Of a stretch of DNA of 64,000 nucleotides, positions 13,690-27,230 are shown one piece after another; the stretch's first letter is position 1; every line of letters begins with the position of its first letter. Source of the stretch: Hermatobates lingyangjiaoensis (Eukaryota > Arthropoda > Insecta > Hemiptera > Hermatobatidae); assembly GCA_026182355.1 (NCBI GenBank), contig JAPFBL010000006.1, positions 7,840,501 through 7,904,500 of the forward strand, given 5' to 3'. Made by a program: the position numbers and the translations under genes. The notes under the pieces were generated by a model that made no database searches, was not told the DNA's origin, and saw only the letters and a program-made list of their open reading frames with translations.

Positions 13690-16600
13690 GGAAGAAATGT
13701 TCAAGCGCAGACGGTATATTCTGGTAGTAATATGTTAACAATCACTGTGAAATCGAAATCGTATTTAATTTAACAATTAAATATACACTTTGATTGGGTT
13801 TTGATTTGTACAAAGATATTTGTCCAAGCTACTACTGTCCAAAGAACTTGGTCACACTAAATTTTCTGTTTTTCTTGCTTTGCTTAATATCGGTGTCCTC
13901 CTGAAGGGCAAGTAGAAACAATAACTCCCAATAAGGGGAAAACCTTGCTCAAACTGGAAAAATTTCACCAAAACAAGATTAATTGGTATTAAGGATATTC
14001 AGGAATTATAAGTTATATCTACTTTTATCTAAAATGTTAGAACATTTGTTTAACAAACTTAAGTTACTTTTCGGTGTGTATTATGTAGAATCAATGTGCT
14101 CAAATCTATTTTAAAGTCCGTCTTTTTAAAAAAAATGACATTAAATACCTTATGAACCAAAATTATTCATGAACAAAAGATGTTCAAATATATAGGCCTT
14201 TCTATTTCTCATTTTGTTTCTTTCTTCAATTTAATAGAAGTGAAATTCTTATTATATACTAAGTTTATGGTGTAGGTTTAGTGAACCAAATAATGCAATG
14301 ATAGCTAACAGATATAAAAAGAAAAAACAATATCGATGACAATAAACTATAACAATGTGAGATAGTTTATATTTCATTTTTTAAATATGAACCCCTAAAG
14401 ATTATTAATAATATTGTACTGAATATTTTGCAGTATTTCAGTTTATCCTAAAGACCATGCTATTCATTTTATTAAACATTTGCAAATATGTTTACATAAC
14501 TAATAAAATATATAACAAAATAAATTATTTTTTCACTATATTAGAATATTAATAATAAAATGGGGTCTAAAAGTACAATATAAATTTGCACAATGTTTAT
14601 GTTCAAGCTTGATACGTAGTCAGTGTATAATTTAAAATTGCTACTTGGTTTGTTGCCAGGTAATGACTCACCTAAGGTTTTCTAAATCACCCCGTCATCC
14701 ATCCCCAGTCTATTTCTCCTCTTTAGTGTTTTTTTTTATTTTATAAAAAAAGTTTTTATTATATTTTCACTCTGACTCAACTTTCAATCAAGGCTTCAAG
14801 TAGAGGTGTATATGTTGACTAAAGTGGTGAGCGACTGTTTTAAATCTGACATCATTAATGACATCAATGCTTTCCTCATCAAATACCGACTGATTTTAAA
14901 TATAACTTCAGAGATAGTGAAATACCCAAACGCGTATCTTTACTACTCTGTTATTGATGCAGTGCTGAGTCATCAGTAGGTCAATCTAAATTTGCAAGTA
15001 TTTTCATCATCCCCTCCTGCCGATATTTAGTCTATTTATTGATATTATCAATTTGATATGAAATCTTGAAGTTGCATGCAACAAAAAAATCACATATTCG
15101 TAAAAGAAGTTTAAAACAATGTATACAAATTCCTATACACAAGACATTGTCAGTAATTTTATTAAATATAGAGTAAGTGAGATTGGAGTAATTAGTAATC
15201 TTCATTTATCAGATCAAATTAGTGGCATTTAAAACTCTATCCTGAATGCTCGTTCAATCAGTTTTCTTCTTTGCATTAACCCATTTCCTCTCTTGAAGTT
15301 ATCAAAGTACTTCTGAAAATAGACTCCTTTGATTTATAACCTCAAGTAGATGGAATTCTCACAAACTATTTTTATTATTTCACTTCCAGAGACCTAACTG
15401 CTGCTATATATTTTCTTTTAACCAAATAATGTCATGGAAGAAAGTTAAAAAAAATTTTTCTATAGGACCACTATAATTGTCCTTTAAGAAGTATCTTTCA
15501 CTTTATTATTGGTATTAGACACCATGTGCCAAAAAGTTCTATTTCTAAAGACAATTATCTCATATTCATATAGATTGAGCTCAGAAGCCTCTATCCACCT
15601 GTTATCTGCTTAGTTTTTCATGCATTCATTAATTGTAAATATGGTATTGTGTAAAAAGACACGAGCCGCAGGAGGTTTGATTTGCTTCAAGCTTCAGCCA
15701 CCGGCTTCAGGTTTTTTTCTCCCGTATTATTATTTCTCCAGGTATTACCATAAGAGTTAGCTTATTCTTAAGACTAATCTTCTTATTCTTATATTAATTT
15801 TTAAGATTCTTAAGATTATTCTTAAGATTCTGAAGAGAGTGAGACATTCACAAAAGAATTTTAATTTAAAAAGTATGAATTTCAAAGTCTTCAGTGTAGC
15901 CTGAGTGTCGCAAAAAAAAAATTATTAGAGATTTTATTGACATTCTTTTAGAATACGCTTCTTAAAAAAACGTTTGCTCAAGCATATTGGATGGGAAGAT
16001 CATAGTTATTCCATCCAGAGCAATACAGACATTACTATAATACTTAACGTGGTTATGTTATTTAATTGTAATCCGTAAGTATACCAGACAAGAAAACCTC
16101 TCTGAAAATCAGTTTGTTTCTAAACCAGGCAATGCGGAGATAATGTACTCCTCAGGTACATTTCCATGAGGAGTATTACATCTGAAAACATATGGGTCAA
16201 ATTATTAATATTTGGTTCTAATACATTTTTTGAACGATTGATTTTTGATCCCCTATTGAGGAATTTTATTTTCAAACCAATTTCAAAGGACTGTAGATAA
16301 CCTATTTCTTGATGAAAATATGATTCAATTTATAAAATGTTCTATAATTCATCTTTTTTATTAGGCAATTTTGTCAAAAATCGATACTGATCTCACCTCT
16401 AAAGGTGCTTCATTTTCATTATGATCTGTCAACCAGTAATAAATACAGCGTGTTCACAGATTTGTAGATAAAATTTATACTAAATCTGCCGTATTTAATA
16501 AATTTCACGCTTCGTCATCTGTTCGGAACTTCTCCCTAATTCAAAAAGCTGTTTGAAATATGGGTTGATGTTTGTATTTTCTTAAGTTTTCTGTTAATGT
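13690..16600. other. AT-rich intronic sequence
   Basis: Lies in the 17.5 kb intron. Contains runs of TTCTTAAGATT-like short repeats at 15750-15835. No coding signal seen. Confidence 0.55.
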
Positions 16601-16683
16601 TGGTTGTATATTACATATATATATATATATAAACAAACAAAAGTCTCCACAAAAATGAAGTTTTATTCAACAGCAACCACGCC

Positions 16684-16711
16684 TTTCGAACACTTTGTGT
16701 TCATCATCAGG
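16684..16711 (-). other. hammerhead-like motif, GAACAC family
   Basis: On the minus strand: CTGATGA, a spare T, GAACAC-AAA-GTGTTC, GAAA. It is followed by GGCGTGGTT and, about 60 bases on, by (TA)n. The same family occurs at 21473 and in both arms at 55251-55477. Confidence 0.55.
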
Positions 16712-16846
16712 AAGACACCAAGGATGTGGTGCTGACGGGTTGGTCCAGTGAAAAGAACAAGTCTATATACTATATACATACATATATATATGTAACAGTT
16801 CAACATTGAATATATATATAAATTTCAAAAATCAAGTTCAAAATTG

Positions 16847-16849
<3 letters not shown>

Positions 16850-16878
<29 letters not shown>

Positions 16879-16945
16879 TATAATTAAAGTTTATCGGGAC
16901 TCGGTCAGTTCTTTAGGTTCAAATTAAAGTCTCAATGCCTTTTGT
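16850..16945 (+). repeat. dispersed AAAGTTTATC(G/A)GGACT repeat after (TA)n
   Basis: TTAAAGTTTATCGGGACTCG with TCAGTTCTTTAGGTTCAAAT recurs at 19946-19998 and 28354-28402. On the minus strand it reads CTGAAGAACTGACC...GTCCTGATAAAC in the better copies, a loose version of the CTGANGA hairpin layout. Confidence 0.6.
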
Positions 16946-16959
16946 TTCTATTCCACAGT

Positions 16960-16974
16960 CGATACTTTTATCTA

Positions 16975-17020
<46 letters not shown>

Positions 17021-17061
17021 TATAATCAGGTAGAAGTACTTCTGCGAGCAGCCGCAGCTGA

Positions 17062-17112
<51 letters not shown>

Positions 17113-17120
17113 TACATACA
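16960..17120. repeat. (TA)n microsatellites
   Basis: Two long (TA)n runs, about 16976-17020 and 17066-17118, flank 45 bases with CAGGTAGAAGTACTTCTGC and GAGCAGCCGCAGCTGACTC. The short insert looks like a relic trapped in the tract. Confidence 0.85.
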
Positions 17121-17589
17121 TGGAGAAAAGTCAGAATAAACACGTGGTGCAATCAATGAACTTTAAACCACAAGGAAAAAGGAAAAAATAGAAATAAATG
17201 ATCTCTGACCCTTTACTTATTTCATCAGAAAATTTATTCCTTAGTTTCCTTTCCATGTACATATATGTATATATAATAATAACAAATAGTGTAATAACAA
17301 CATATGATCAAACAAAATTATGAATCACAATGCACACTGCTTTATTCATCCCACAACCAATAAATCAACCCTTATTATAATTACCATACTTATTGATAAG
17401 GAAATGTCACCTAACACATGTCACATTCTATTAATAAGTACAATGGAATAACAGTGGAAATTAACAGTTTTTTACTTTACTATAAGTAAAGTATAGTGAT
17501 CGTGAAAAAATTCGATCTCGAGATTTTGACGGAATTACATGTTTTGAGGTCCCAGAAGTCGTTTTATGAAGTTTTTACGATGATGTCTG

Positions 17590-17650
17590 TGTGTGTGTGG
17601 GTGGGTGGGTGGGTGGGTGGGTGGGTGGGGCGTGGGTGGGTGCGTGTGTT
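17590..17650 (+). repeat. (TGGG)n minisatellite
   Basis: GTGTGTG followed by GGTGGGTGGGTGGGTGGG and variants. Guanine-rich on plus, with potential to form quadruplex. It lies inside the left inverted end of the 17.5 kb candidate element. Confidence 0.85.
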
Positions 17651-19489
17651 AGCATTGCTTGTTACCACGCTACGGTCCAGAATCTTTGATGGATCAAGTT
17701 GATATTTTACACAAAAATGGGCCCCATTTAGACGAAGATCCCTATTGTTTGGGAAGAATTATGCATGATGGGAAAGTCACTTTTTTTGCCAAAAACCGTT
17801 TTTTTTAAAACATTTATTTCTCCTAAACTACTAACCCTAGAGTTTTGAGATTTTGACATTATCTTTGAGGTTACAAATGGAACAAACGAAAAATATTCAA
17901 AATTTTATATCAACAGGAAATATTTTTTTTTCAATAAAATGTACAAATTTTGACTTATAAATCAATCTCAAACCTTGTGAGAGCGATACAAGCCATACTG
18001 TTTGACGGACAAAAATGAAACTATGCCTATAAATAGAACATTATATGGACAATGAGTTGAGATATTTTTTTCTAAAATTACATTCGCTAAAGGGGCGTTA
18101 GAGTACGATTTGTGTTTTCAGAAAATGTTTTTTTGACGCTAAACGGCTGATTAAAAAATTATGAAAATTTGACCAAAAATGGAACAAAAAATTAGCAATT
18201 CATAAAAAAAAAATCATGAAGTTTCAATTACGGAAAAGAGGAATAACGATATAAAAACTCTTTGTTTATCCTAGACTAAGAGATCACCTGCTATACTTGT
18301 CGAATTTTTTGTATTTTTTTACATTGTTTACATTGACTTAGAAATTTTTTAGCGAATCCACTGAGATAAAATTGATGTTTCTAATGGAAAAATGAAAATA
18401 TATTATTGACTTATAAGAGATGTAAGAGGAATAATATTGTGCAGGAAAATGATAACACTCATTAAAAAAAAATTCGTATATATGTTATTTGACAAAGGGG
18501 AAGGAAAATGATCTTATTAAATACTAAGAAGCCATAAAATTCCCAGTATAATAATTCTGTTAAAAACCAAAAATGTAAAAGATAATTCAAAATATAAATC
18601 TTTCGTTTAGAGATTAATAACTGTAATTATCGTACATCTTTAATTAACAAATCACCTTAAATCAACATTTTCTTCGCTGTTTAAGATGTTTTTTCAGAGA
18701 AAAAAAGGGTATTTTACTGTTTCAAATTTGAAAATTTTACATTAATATTCAATGTAGAAGGATGTCAAGTAAACGATGTAAGAAATCTACTGGCTATTTG
18801 AACAATAGCCATGTTCTCTTGAAGGATAATATTTCGTTTCAAGAAATGTTCACATTGGTTTTTCAAAAATGTTATTACTGCTGTAGTTATACTAATGAAA
18901 TTATTTGCAAATAATAAATTATTTGTGATGTACAAAAATAAGCTTATAAATTGAAATGTCCTTCAATCACTATCTGTACTACCTCACAAATGCAATGCTA
19001 ATAATTATATCCCATTTAGATATTTATGTTATGCTTAAATGATACGTTATGTTTTATATACTCAAGAAATTTGACATTGAGTTACTTATAGTAAAGTAGA
19101 GTGTAGGCCACTCCAGATTTTTTTTATTGGTATTGTAATATGACCCGTAATGATCTTAGGTAGAGATTTACAATCTAGCAGCATGATTGGCATAAACCTG
19201 TGAAGAATATAACACTAAATCAAGAGTATATTTTGTACTAAACAAGACAACTTAACTCTTATAAAAACTGTTATTGGTAAACATTTAATAACATTAATGC
19301 AGAATAAATATATTTAAAATACAAAAAATAATCTGCTATGACAAAGTATTCAATAATTAAGAGAAAACAACACAAAAATAATGGGAGTTAAACATAACTT
19401 TGTTATTGCTTCTCTTTGTTCTTCTCTCTTAATCACTATATATATCCAATTAACCGTTTCACAGACTAATTAAACTGGATTCAAAGGAA

Positions 19490-19608
19490 GAACACACATA
19501 AAAGAAGTAACAAAAACTTACTACTTTCTGCATGATGACGAGGTAATCAAAATATAGTAGTGAGTATTTCTGGTGTTTTTTACACACATAAATCTTTTAT
19601 GTGTGTTC
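19490..19608. repeat. fold-back repeat next to (TA)n
   Basis: GAACACACATAAAAGA at the left pairs with TCTTTTATGTGTGTTC at the right, and TACTAC pairs with GTAGT inside. The right half has CATGATGACGAGG...TCAAAATATAG, a weak hammerhead-like copy of the family at 33.1 and 63.9 kb. (TA)n follows at 19614-19651. Confidence 0.6.
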
Positions 19609-20738
19609 ACATTATATATATATATATATATTATATATATATATATATATATGTAAATTTAGGGAGCAATCCTTCTTTTATGCATGTTTTGTAATAATAA
19701 ATATATTTATTATTATTTTATTATTTTTATGAAAGGTTTAAATCAAAGGTGAGAAAACTTGAAAGATCGACTATGAAATTGATTCATGCCACAGTACAAA
19801 AGTCGTTCAACAAAACATATATATATATATATATTTTGCAAAAAAGATTTCATATAAACACGTGAATCAAACCTTTCTTATTGTGGTTTGATCATTGATA
19901 TATATATTGATACATGTATGGACCGATACAGTGGAAAAACAAAATAACATTTTATCAGAACTCAGTCAGTTCTTCAGGTTCAAATTAAACTCTCATTGGC
20001 AGCAATCAGCAATTCGGTTTTTATTTAAAACCTTTTTCATAGGCGTACAAAACAGAGTACATTCAATTTTGATTGATATTTTCTCAATGATTCATAACAC
20101 GAGTATTTTTCTAATAACATGGTTTCTACAACATCTAAAGAACCGACCAGGAATAATTTTTACATTTTCTGGGAAAGTCATCTATTTTTTTTTAAAAAAA
20201 AAGAATTTAATTAGTACAACAAAGTTGTCTGGCATTCATGTCTAGAGTTTAAAGAATTTAATGATCGTACGTGAATTCTAAAAATAACCTGTATTAATCT
20301 TAAAGCAAAGCCTATTTCCGTTTCTGTCAGAGCTTTAAAAAATAAATACAACCATTTGGCACGAGGCTCGAAATTCCTGAGAAGAAATGAATTGATTTGA
20401 TACAGGTTTTACAAAATCAACGAAGTTAGAATATTGATCCCACGTTCGATTTTGTAATTTACTATTCACAATTCCGAATAGTACTAAAGGATATACAATT
20501 TAATTCCAATTTTTAGGTCACGTATTGGTTATTATGATGACAATGTATTCAAAACTAATATGAAGCGTAATTGTGAGGAATTGTCCTAGATCCTACATCT
20601 GACGTTAGTGTCAGTAATCTCAATATAATTAGGAATTTTTAAATTTTGTGTTTATGTACTTTATGAACTTTGATAATCTCGTAATTGTTTCTGATAAAAT
20701 ATTCATATATGCTATTTACAGTATTCTTTACAAGGAAG

Positions 20739-21358
20739 ATGAGTGTGTTCACTGCTGCAGATTGGCTATCCAGATTTGAAGCACAAATGTGAGAACTTTG
20801 CGAGCAAGCACAGGACTTGGCAGTTTTTCACGACCCCGTTCTTATTCCAGCTACAAGTCTCCAAAACATTTTAATCAGAGAGGGTCTAAGTGTTGGCCCT
20901 ATCATCAATATGGCCATTGCATTAAGAAATGTATCAAACCATTTATTTTTTGGTACTCTAGGGAGATCAGTACTGCGAAGATTTAAAATTAAAATGACCT
21001 CATTTGCCAGATCAAGAACAGAAGCCACTTATCTCACCAGTTACTTCTATCAGCAACTCCATAAAGAAACACATTAGTAGTCGATTCAAAAGCCAATACC
21101 TCTACAATTTTTTCTAAAGTCCATGGCTTCAAAAATGTTAGCATCGGAACACTTTATATTGCTAATGGTCCTGAAATAAAACCAATTGACAAAGATTTCT
21201 TATATTCGAGCTCGGCCTTTGATGCAACTTAACCTGGAATTTCTGAGCAGACATCAACTATATCAGTGGATCTTGTCAATGGTTATAAGAAATCTTTTAA
21301 TGGATTTGAAAAATGTACGAGTAACAAGAGATGCATTTTTAAAAAGATCCACCTGTAA
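20739..21358 (+). pseudogene. broken unknown coding remnant inside the inverted-repeat element
   Basis: From ATG 20739 the frame reads MSVFTAADWLSRFEAQM, one in-frame TGA, then a long open stretch (ILIREGLSVGPIINMAIALR) to TAG at 21077. A second frame takes over near 21070 and runs with one stop to about 21358, including VHGFKNVSIGTLYIANGP and VDLVNGYKKSFNGF. Codon composition and the smooth hand-over between frames look like a decayed protein of about 200 residues. I recognise no family. A structural protein of a large DNA transposon or an integrated virus is possible, but this is only a guess from context. Confidence 0.4.
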
Positions 21359-21472
21359 CCAAAAATTAGTAGTAAATTCTAATATTTACAACGGTTGATT
21401 TACTATTCACAATTCCACCGAATCATAAGTACGAAGTGATCATTAAAGAGTATCATTAAGAGTAACTACGAG

Positions 21473-21499
21473 TTTCGAAAATTTCTGTTCATCTTCAGG
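21473..21499 (-). other. hammerhead-like motif, GAACAC family
   Basis: On the minus strand: CTGAAGA, a spare T, GAACAG-loop-TTTTC, GAAA-CTCG. The hairpin is weaker than at 16.7 kb. The sequence beyond (ACATTTAGAGTACAAATT and on) matches the 55.3 kb fold-back. Confidence 0.4.
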
Positions 21500-23617
21500 T
21501 GAACATTTAGAGTACAAATTACACATTAAAAGTTACAAAAAAAAAAACGGAATTATATACAATAAAGTGGAAAATGAAGGAATAGAGGACCAAAAAGAAT
21601 CGAACGTTCACTGAAGAAATTTAGGTCATGTGAGATAGACAGAGAAGGAGTAGTTAAGAGATAAGGCGAATAAAGAGTTGGGTATGCTCACAAACAGTAA
21701 AGTGCTATAAAGTTAGCCAGGAAACTATTCTAGAGAAAAGAGTTTCTTTCTTTGTTGTATTGATCACGTCTTATTATAAAAACAATTAGAGAAAATTTGG
21801 ACAGCTTGGCAATTACATTCTTGAATATTAACCAATTCCTAACATCGATGATTTCAATTGTCAGATGAAAAACAAAGTGATATTTTCCAAAATCAATCTG
21901 ATGTTGATCTATTATTTTGAATAGAAGATAAGGATTCAATTCTCGAATAGGAATGGTTTCGAGAATAGAATTATTAACACAGTTAAGATTGGTGTCAAGA
22001 AATCACATTGTTTATGGATAATTTGGAAGTAATAGTGATTTTATAAATGTGAGATTCTTATTAATTACTGTACTAATATGATTATTGCTGGCGTAACATT
22101 TCAGGAATTTGGAATTCGAGTTTAAGAAATGTTCCCCAAATAACAAAAACTGTTAAGGCCTATGTGTAAACACTTCAAAAATTGTCTTATAACCGTGTTT
22201 ATATTTCTGCTATAATTAATAATTGGTATTACCATTGACGGACTTTTGTCTTACTTTCTAATCATTATTTGTTGTTTGGACATATATGTTAATATATGAT
22301 AATATAGGTACATATATGTTAAGTACAAAAAATATGATTCAATGAAATAAAAAATCATTGACTTTATTTAGCCTATGTTAATGTTGTGTACAAAGAAGCC
22401 TACCATGATATGTGTTTACTTGTTAGAATTATATAGAGAATGATATATGTAATTTTGAATGGAATTAATACCATTTCATTCATTCATTGAAAATTCTGCT
22501 GTATCCAATCCTGCATATTAAAAGCCATATTTGATTACCTTGACGGATGGCTACTTCTTTCTTAAGCGACCTCGTGTACGAGCTAGGGAGATCCAGGTGG
22601 TCTGACTAAATGAGAATACTGCTGCTGAATGGCTCCGTAGCCACATAACAAACTCAAAACTATGGAGTGGACTGCGCTGCAAATGATAGGAGATGATAAC
22701 TTCCTCCGTACACAGGTACCTATTGTATAGGGTTACACAAATTGCTGATGATCCTTTGGACATTTTAAAATATTGAACGCATCAAAATGATGATCTATAG
22801 TAGAACACTGGCATCTCGTCATCAGATCATCAGAACTGTTGTTTTTACCTTCGCAATTGACTATAACACTGTAGAGAGACTAGCCTATAATGGTTATTGA
22901 AAAAGTTTAAAATTTTTTGATTTAATGTTGTTGTCAATTCCATAGTACTGACAAAGTTTCAACACTCTAGAGTTGCAGAGAAACTCTATCTTAAATCTTA
23001 TTTAGCACAAAAATGCAATATTGCCTAAAAAAAATAAGATATTTCAAACCAACAGGATCCATTTTGAAAGATATGAATTTGATCTATCAAACGGTGTGAC
23101 CTGTAGCATGCCCACAAACTTCTGGATACACAAGCAACCATGAAACCACCCACCCTTACATAATCACAGAAAGTAATCATCACAAAACCGTCCATAATTT
23201 GGAGAGTTGAAAACAAGTAAATCTGTCGGAATCTCGTCATCAATTTTTTTCATATACGCTATACTTTACTTACAGTTAAGTAAAAACTGTGCATTATAAG
23301 TGGATAAGTGTAAAATTATGTTTTATTAATATTTTTTCTTATAAAATTAAATCAAAGAAAAGATGAATTATAGTACATATTGTACATTCAGAAAATATTT
23401 ATTTCTTCTTAAACTGCAAACATTAGAATATTACACCTTGCATTTGATATTTACCAGAGCATTAAAAAAAAGTAAAGTAATAAAAAAGTTAGCATAGTAA
23501 TAAAAAAAATCATAAAGATTTAGGAAGAAATGATATATATAGCTCTAAAAACAATAAACTCAACTTGTCGAATGCTGAACTTATCAGATTTGTTTATGTG
23601 TTATGTATGTGCATGCG

Positions 23618-23745
23618 TACGTGTGTGTGTGTGTGTGTGTGTGTGTGTACCTGTGTATGTGTGTGTTTGTGTGCTGTGGTGTGTCTGTTTGTTTGTGTTC
23701 GTTTGTATGTGCATCTGTGAATGTTGTGAGGGAGAGAGAATGTCT
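23618..23745 (+). repeat. (GT)n microsatellite with imperfect extension
   Basis: About 15 GT units from 23620, then an impure GT-rich stretch to 23720 and a GGGAGAGAGAA run. Open frames on both strands here arise from the repeat. Confidence 0.85.
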
Positions 23746-24689
23746 TAATTCTTTAATATATTCTACAGTTAGTTGCATCATTGTAAAATCACGTGTATTT
23801 GTTGTGAAATTTCTGTTGACTATTAAAAATATGTAGCATATCCTAATTATAATATATATGTATTTATATTCGTATTAAAGTTAATTATAATGGGAAGTAA
23901 TAATACAACTGGCACGGTGACGTAGTATCTTATAGTTTTGTATATCTTTAACTCAACTGACAGTGACATTGATAAACTGTTGGATTAAGAAACATTTTAA
24001 AATGCAGCATATGTATTACTTAAGTTTTTTTTTAAACTTACATTCATAATTTTTTTCAAATAATAATTGGTATTAATAAAATTAAGCAACTAAACAATTC
24101 AATCACAATCTTATTAAGAAAAATATTAAATGAAAAATTGAGAGAACAAGAGAGAATAGTGAAAAATAAATGGCTACGCAACTTTATCTGTAATATGGGC
24201 TTACATAACTTCTTTTGAACATTTGCCAAAAGTAATTAAACATTATGCGAGAATTGTTTAAAGCTGGTGGCCAAGTCTAAATTAGATCGCCACTGGGAAG
24301 ACCGCTTGGGTTTATTACTGCACCAAGTTTTGTTTTGAATCGTCACAGTTACAGTACTTTAGTGTAAAACGTGATTAAACTGAAATCGCCTTTGAAATTG
24401 TTTTCAAATTGCTTACAGTAATACAAATGAGTTACTTTATGGGGAATAATTATAACAGGCGATCTATTACAGAAGTGAAATCAATTCCATACTCTTAATA
24501 TAGTGAGGATTTGAAACTAGAAGCATTAAGTTGAGTATAAGTACTAATAACACATGTTAGAATTCAGACTTCTTTGATGAAAAAAATGATTAATAATCAA
24601 AAAAAAAAATAATGGAACTACAAAAATAAAAAGGTAACTCATGAGGTATACTATCAATTCTTAAGAAATATTCTGGAATCCACGGAGTA

Positions 24690-24960
24690 ATTGTTTATTT
24701 AAGCTCTACTCAGTATTGACGAGAACAATGGCTTTGTCTGCTAGGATTGACAGCCATCAGATAGTTGTTGCTTATTCCTTCCCGAACTCCTTTGCTGACA
24801 CTGACTCAGTTGCCTTCTCAGCCCTTTGTTCTCTTTCCTGCACTTTACGCTCCTTATAAATCTCTTAACTCCTGCCCTTCTCAATATAATAAAACCTTCA
24901 AATCAAACTTTTAATGCTGATATTTTGGTTTTATTTAAAACCTTTCTCAGAAGACTATAA
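24690..24960 (-). repeat. retroelement-like terminal segment with CTGAGAA hairpin
   Basis: A pyrimidine-rich stretch (24770-24880) precedes a hairpin that reads, on the minus strand, CTGAGAA-A-GGTTTT-loop-AAAACC-AAAATATC at about 24915-24955. A sister hairpin lies near 20015-20048. The layout matches the other CTGANGA hairpins with decayed core bases. No coding sequence. Confidence 0.4.
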
Positions 24961-26540
24961 TATAAATGAAATCTATGAAATTCTATAAAAACCAATAATT
25001 GTTCATTAAAGAGAAAGAGTTACAACCTACAACATATTACAAGTGCAATTATACCGGATGAAAAAGTGAGAAAACATGTGAACATTTGAAAATTAAGAAC
25101 AATAAAAACTTATGAAAGCCACTAAATTAGGTTTTAAATAAAAGCGAATCATTATTTCAGTGATACTCAATGATTTATAATAAAGAATGATGACTTGATA
25201 CTTTGATAGTATATATAATAACTTTTGCTTAACGAACATGCTTATAATTAAAACAAATTGCCTCTAACTTTAGAACCTACCGCTTGTAAAGTTATGTAGG
25301 TTATGAGTTAGAATCTATCATTTTTAAATCCGTCACTCGTTGTAAGCCTTGATAATGAAAATATAAATTTTCGTAATACAGGATGTAGAGTTGAGTTTTT
25401 TGACCACATAACCCTCAGAGTCCAGCAATAATAGTTGTGTATAGCGTTTTAAAATTTACTTTTCCATAATCATTTAAACATAGTTTGTAGTTACTAGTTG
25501 CATAATTTATTACAATGTTTACTTTATATTACCTTCTCTATTATTAAGTAATTTTTTTGTTCAGTTGATTCACAAATAGTACTAAAAAAAATTGTTTATT
25601 GTTTTTCTATATCATTTTTAACAAACCCATTTAATTTAATTAAAATTTAACTTTTTTTTGTGTTAAGTGTAAAATATTTTAAATAAAATTGCACAATACC
25701 TTGAATATTAATGAAAGTCTACAATTAGCTAAAGTGTGAGTACTAATCCACCTAAGAAAGTAATATAATGTAGTATATATGTTATTATTTTTGTGATAGT
25801 TAATTGTAAGTGATAGTAAGTGAGTAGTAAGTAAGTGATAGTCTAACTTACTCATTATTTTTCCTGACGTTTATAGAGAAAATTTATTCACATTTATTTT
25901 GATAATCATTTCCTCAAATAGTCTGGCTGCTCACTATTTATAATTTTTCTAGCATTTGTTATACATTGAACAAATAAGACAAAAATTAATTGAGATAGTT
26001 TAGTTGTTGCGCATATATAGGTATAATCTAAGCAGAAAACGGAATCGGTAATCAACATTTTCCGGGATTCGCACTTGGTATAGGAATTGGGAAAATTAGG
26101 AATCGTCCCAACTCTAGTGATTAATCAAGCTGAAGAGAAGCACAAGGAAATGACCGGCAGAGATAACTAGATAAGTTATCAGCCATCAACATTAGGAAGA
26201 TATTTTTACAGTCTAAATGCTTGAGACATGCTTGACTTTTAAGACATGAAAATCTCTCTGTAATTAAAATGAATACCAAAATATTGCATTGAGACTTTAA
26301 CAGTTCTTTCCTATTTATAAGATAAAAGAAAACGATCCGAAATAAACAAAAGTAGTTCAATATTAATAATTCTGAAGACATCAGGAAAGAAGAGCAATCA
26401 CCGTCTGTAATTTTTGTTTGAACAGAGATCAGTAGAATAAATAGAGCGAAACCAACTCTTTAGTTTGAAACCAAACCGTCTCTACATTTTTTTGTATCTT
26501 TACTCATATTAAAATAATATATAAATATGTATATATATTT

Positions 26541-26693
26541 CAATGTACAGAAAGAAACATAGAGAAATTAAAAGCACACACTTACAGTCTCTAATTTGTG
26601 GTTTGACCCATCTTCAGGAGAGATAAGAAGGGGAAACCAAGCGCACTGGTTCAGAGACGCTTTATGTTTCTCTACGTTTCTTTCTGTACATTG
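26541..26693. repeat. fold-back repeat next to (TA)n
   Basis: CAATGTACAGAAAGAAAC pairs with GTTTCTTTCTGTACATTG in arms of about 27 bases. The centre, on the minus strand, contains CTGAAGA-TGG-loop-CCA-CAAA. (TA)n tracts lie on both sides. Confidence 0.65.
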
Positions 26694-26786
26694 AACTATA
26701 TGTGTCCGTTTCGGATCGTATTTCTAACGAATATATATATATATATATGATTGGTTGATGCGGGACCAAATAAGGTTGACTCATTT

Positions 26787-27230
26787 TTTTTTTTTTTTTT
26801 TTCCAGTTGAAGGCTTCTAGCTCTCATCGAAGTCACGTACAGCGGTTCTTCTCATCCATGGAGTCATCTCCGCCGACACAGCAAAAAGTATAAGGGCTCG
26901 CACTCCCTCAGAAAATAAACAGTTGCCGTGCGATGTCGACTTTTCCACTTCGAGTTTTCCCGGTCCGGTCTTGAAAAAAGCCATAAGTCTGCCGCTGCTA
27001 TCTTGTTGAGACTGGTCACAGCATGATGAACCCGCTGCCGGCCTGCCAGGAAAAGATAAGGGCTCACACTCCCTCAGGAAACACGGCGTTGGGCATTGGC
27101 CCCACCATGCGGCGAGGTCTCATTAGTTGTATTCTTGGTTGGTGGGTTGGTTGTTGGTGTTTGAACGGCTATTGTTGGTGTTAAATGGATGTTGTTGTTA
27201 ACTGGTTGAAACTGGTTGCTGCGCGATGAA

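Larger units (their letters stand above)
17465..23289. mobile_element. candidate DNA element with long terminal inverted repeats
   Basis: The first bases (CAGTTTTTTACTTTACTATA) and the reverse complement of the last bases (CAGTTTTTACTTAACTGTAA) agree. The likeness continues inward for roughly 230 bases with gaps: GTAAAGTATAG, then GACGGA/GACAGA, ATGATG, GGGTGGGTGG, TTGCTTGT, TTTGATGGATCAA/TTTGATAGATCAA. The interior is 5.3 kb of AT-rich sequence with one broken coding remnant at 20739-21358. No clear target-site duplication was seen. Long inverted ends recall Maverick/Polinton or other large DNA elements, but no hallmark polymerase, integrase or ATPase is visible. The two ends may be unrelated insertions of one repeat. 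Confidence 0.4.
23290..26540. other. AT-rich intronic sequence
   Basis: Besides the (GT)n tract at 23.6 kb and the segment at 24690-24960, no gene or element is recognised. Confidence 0.5.
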
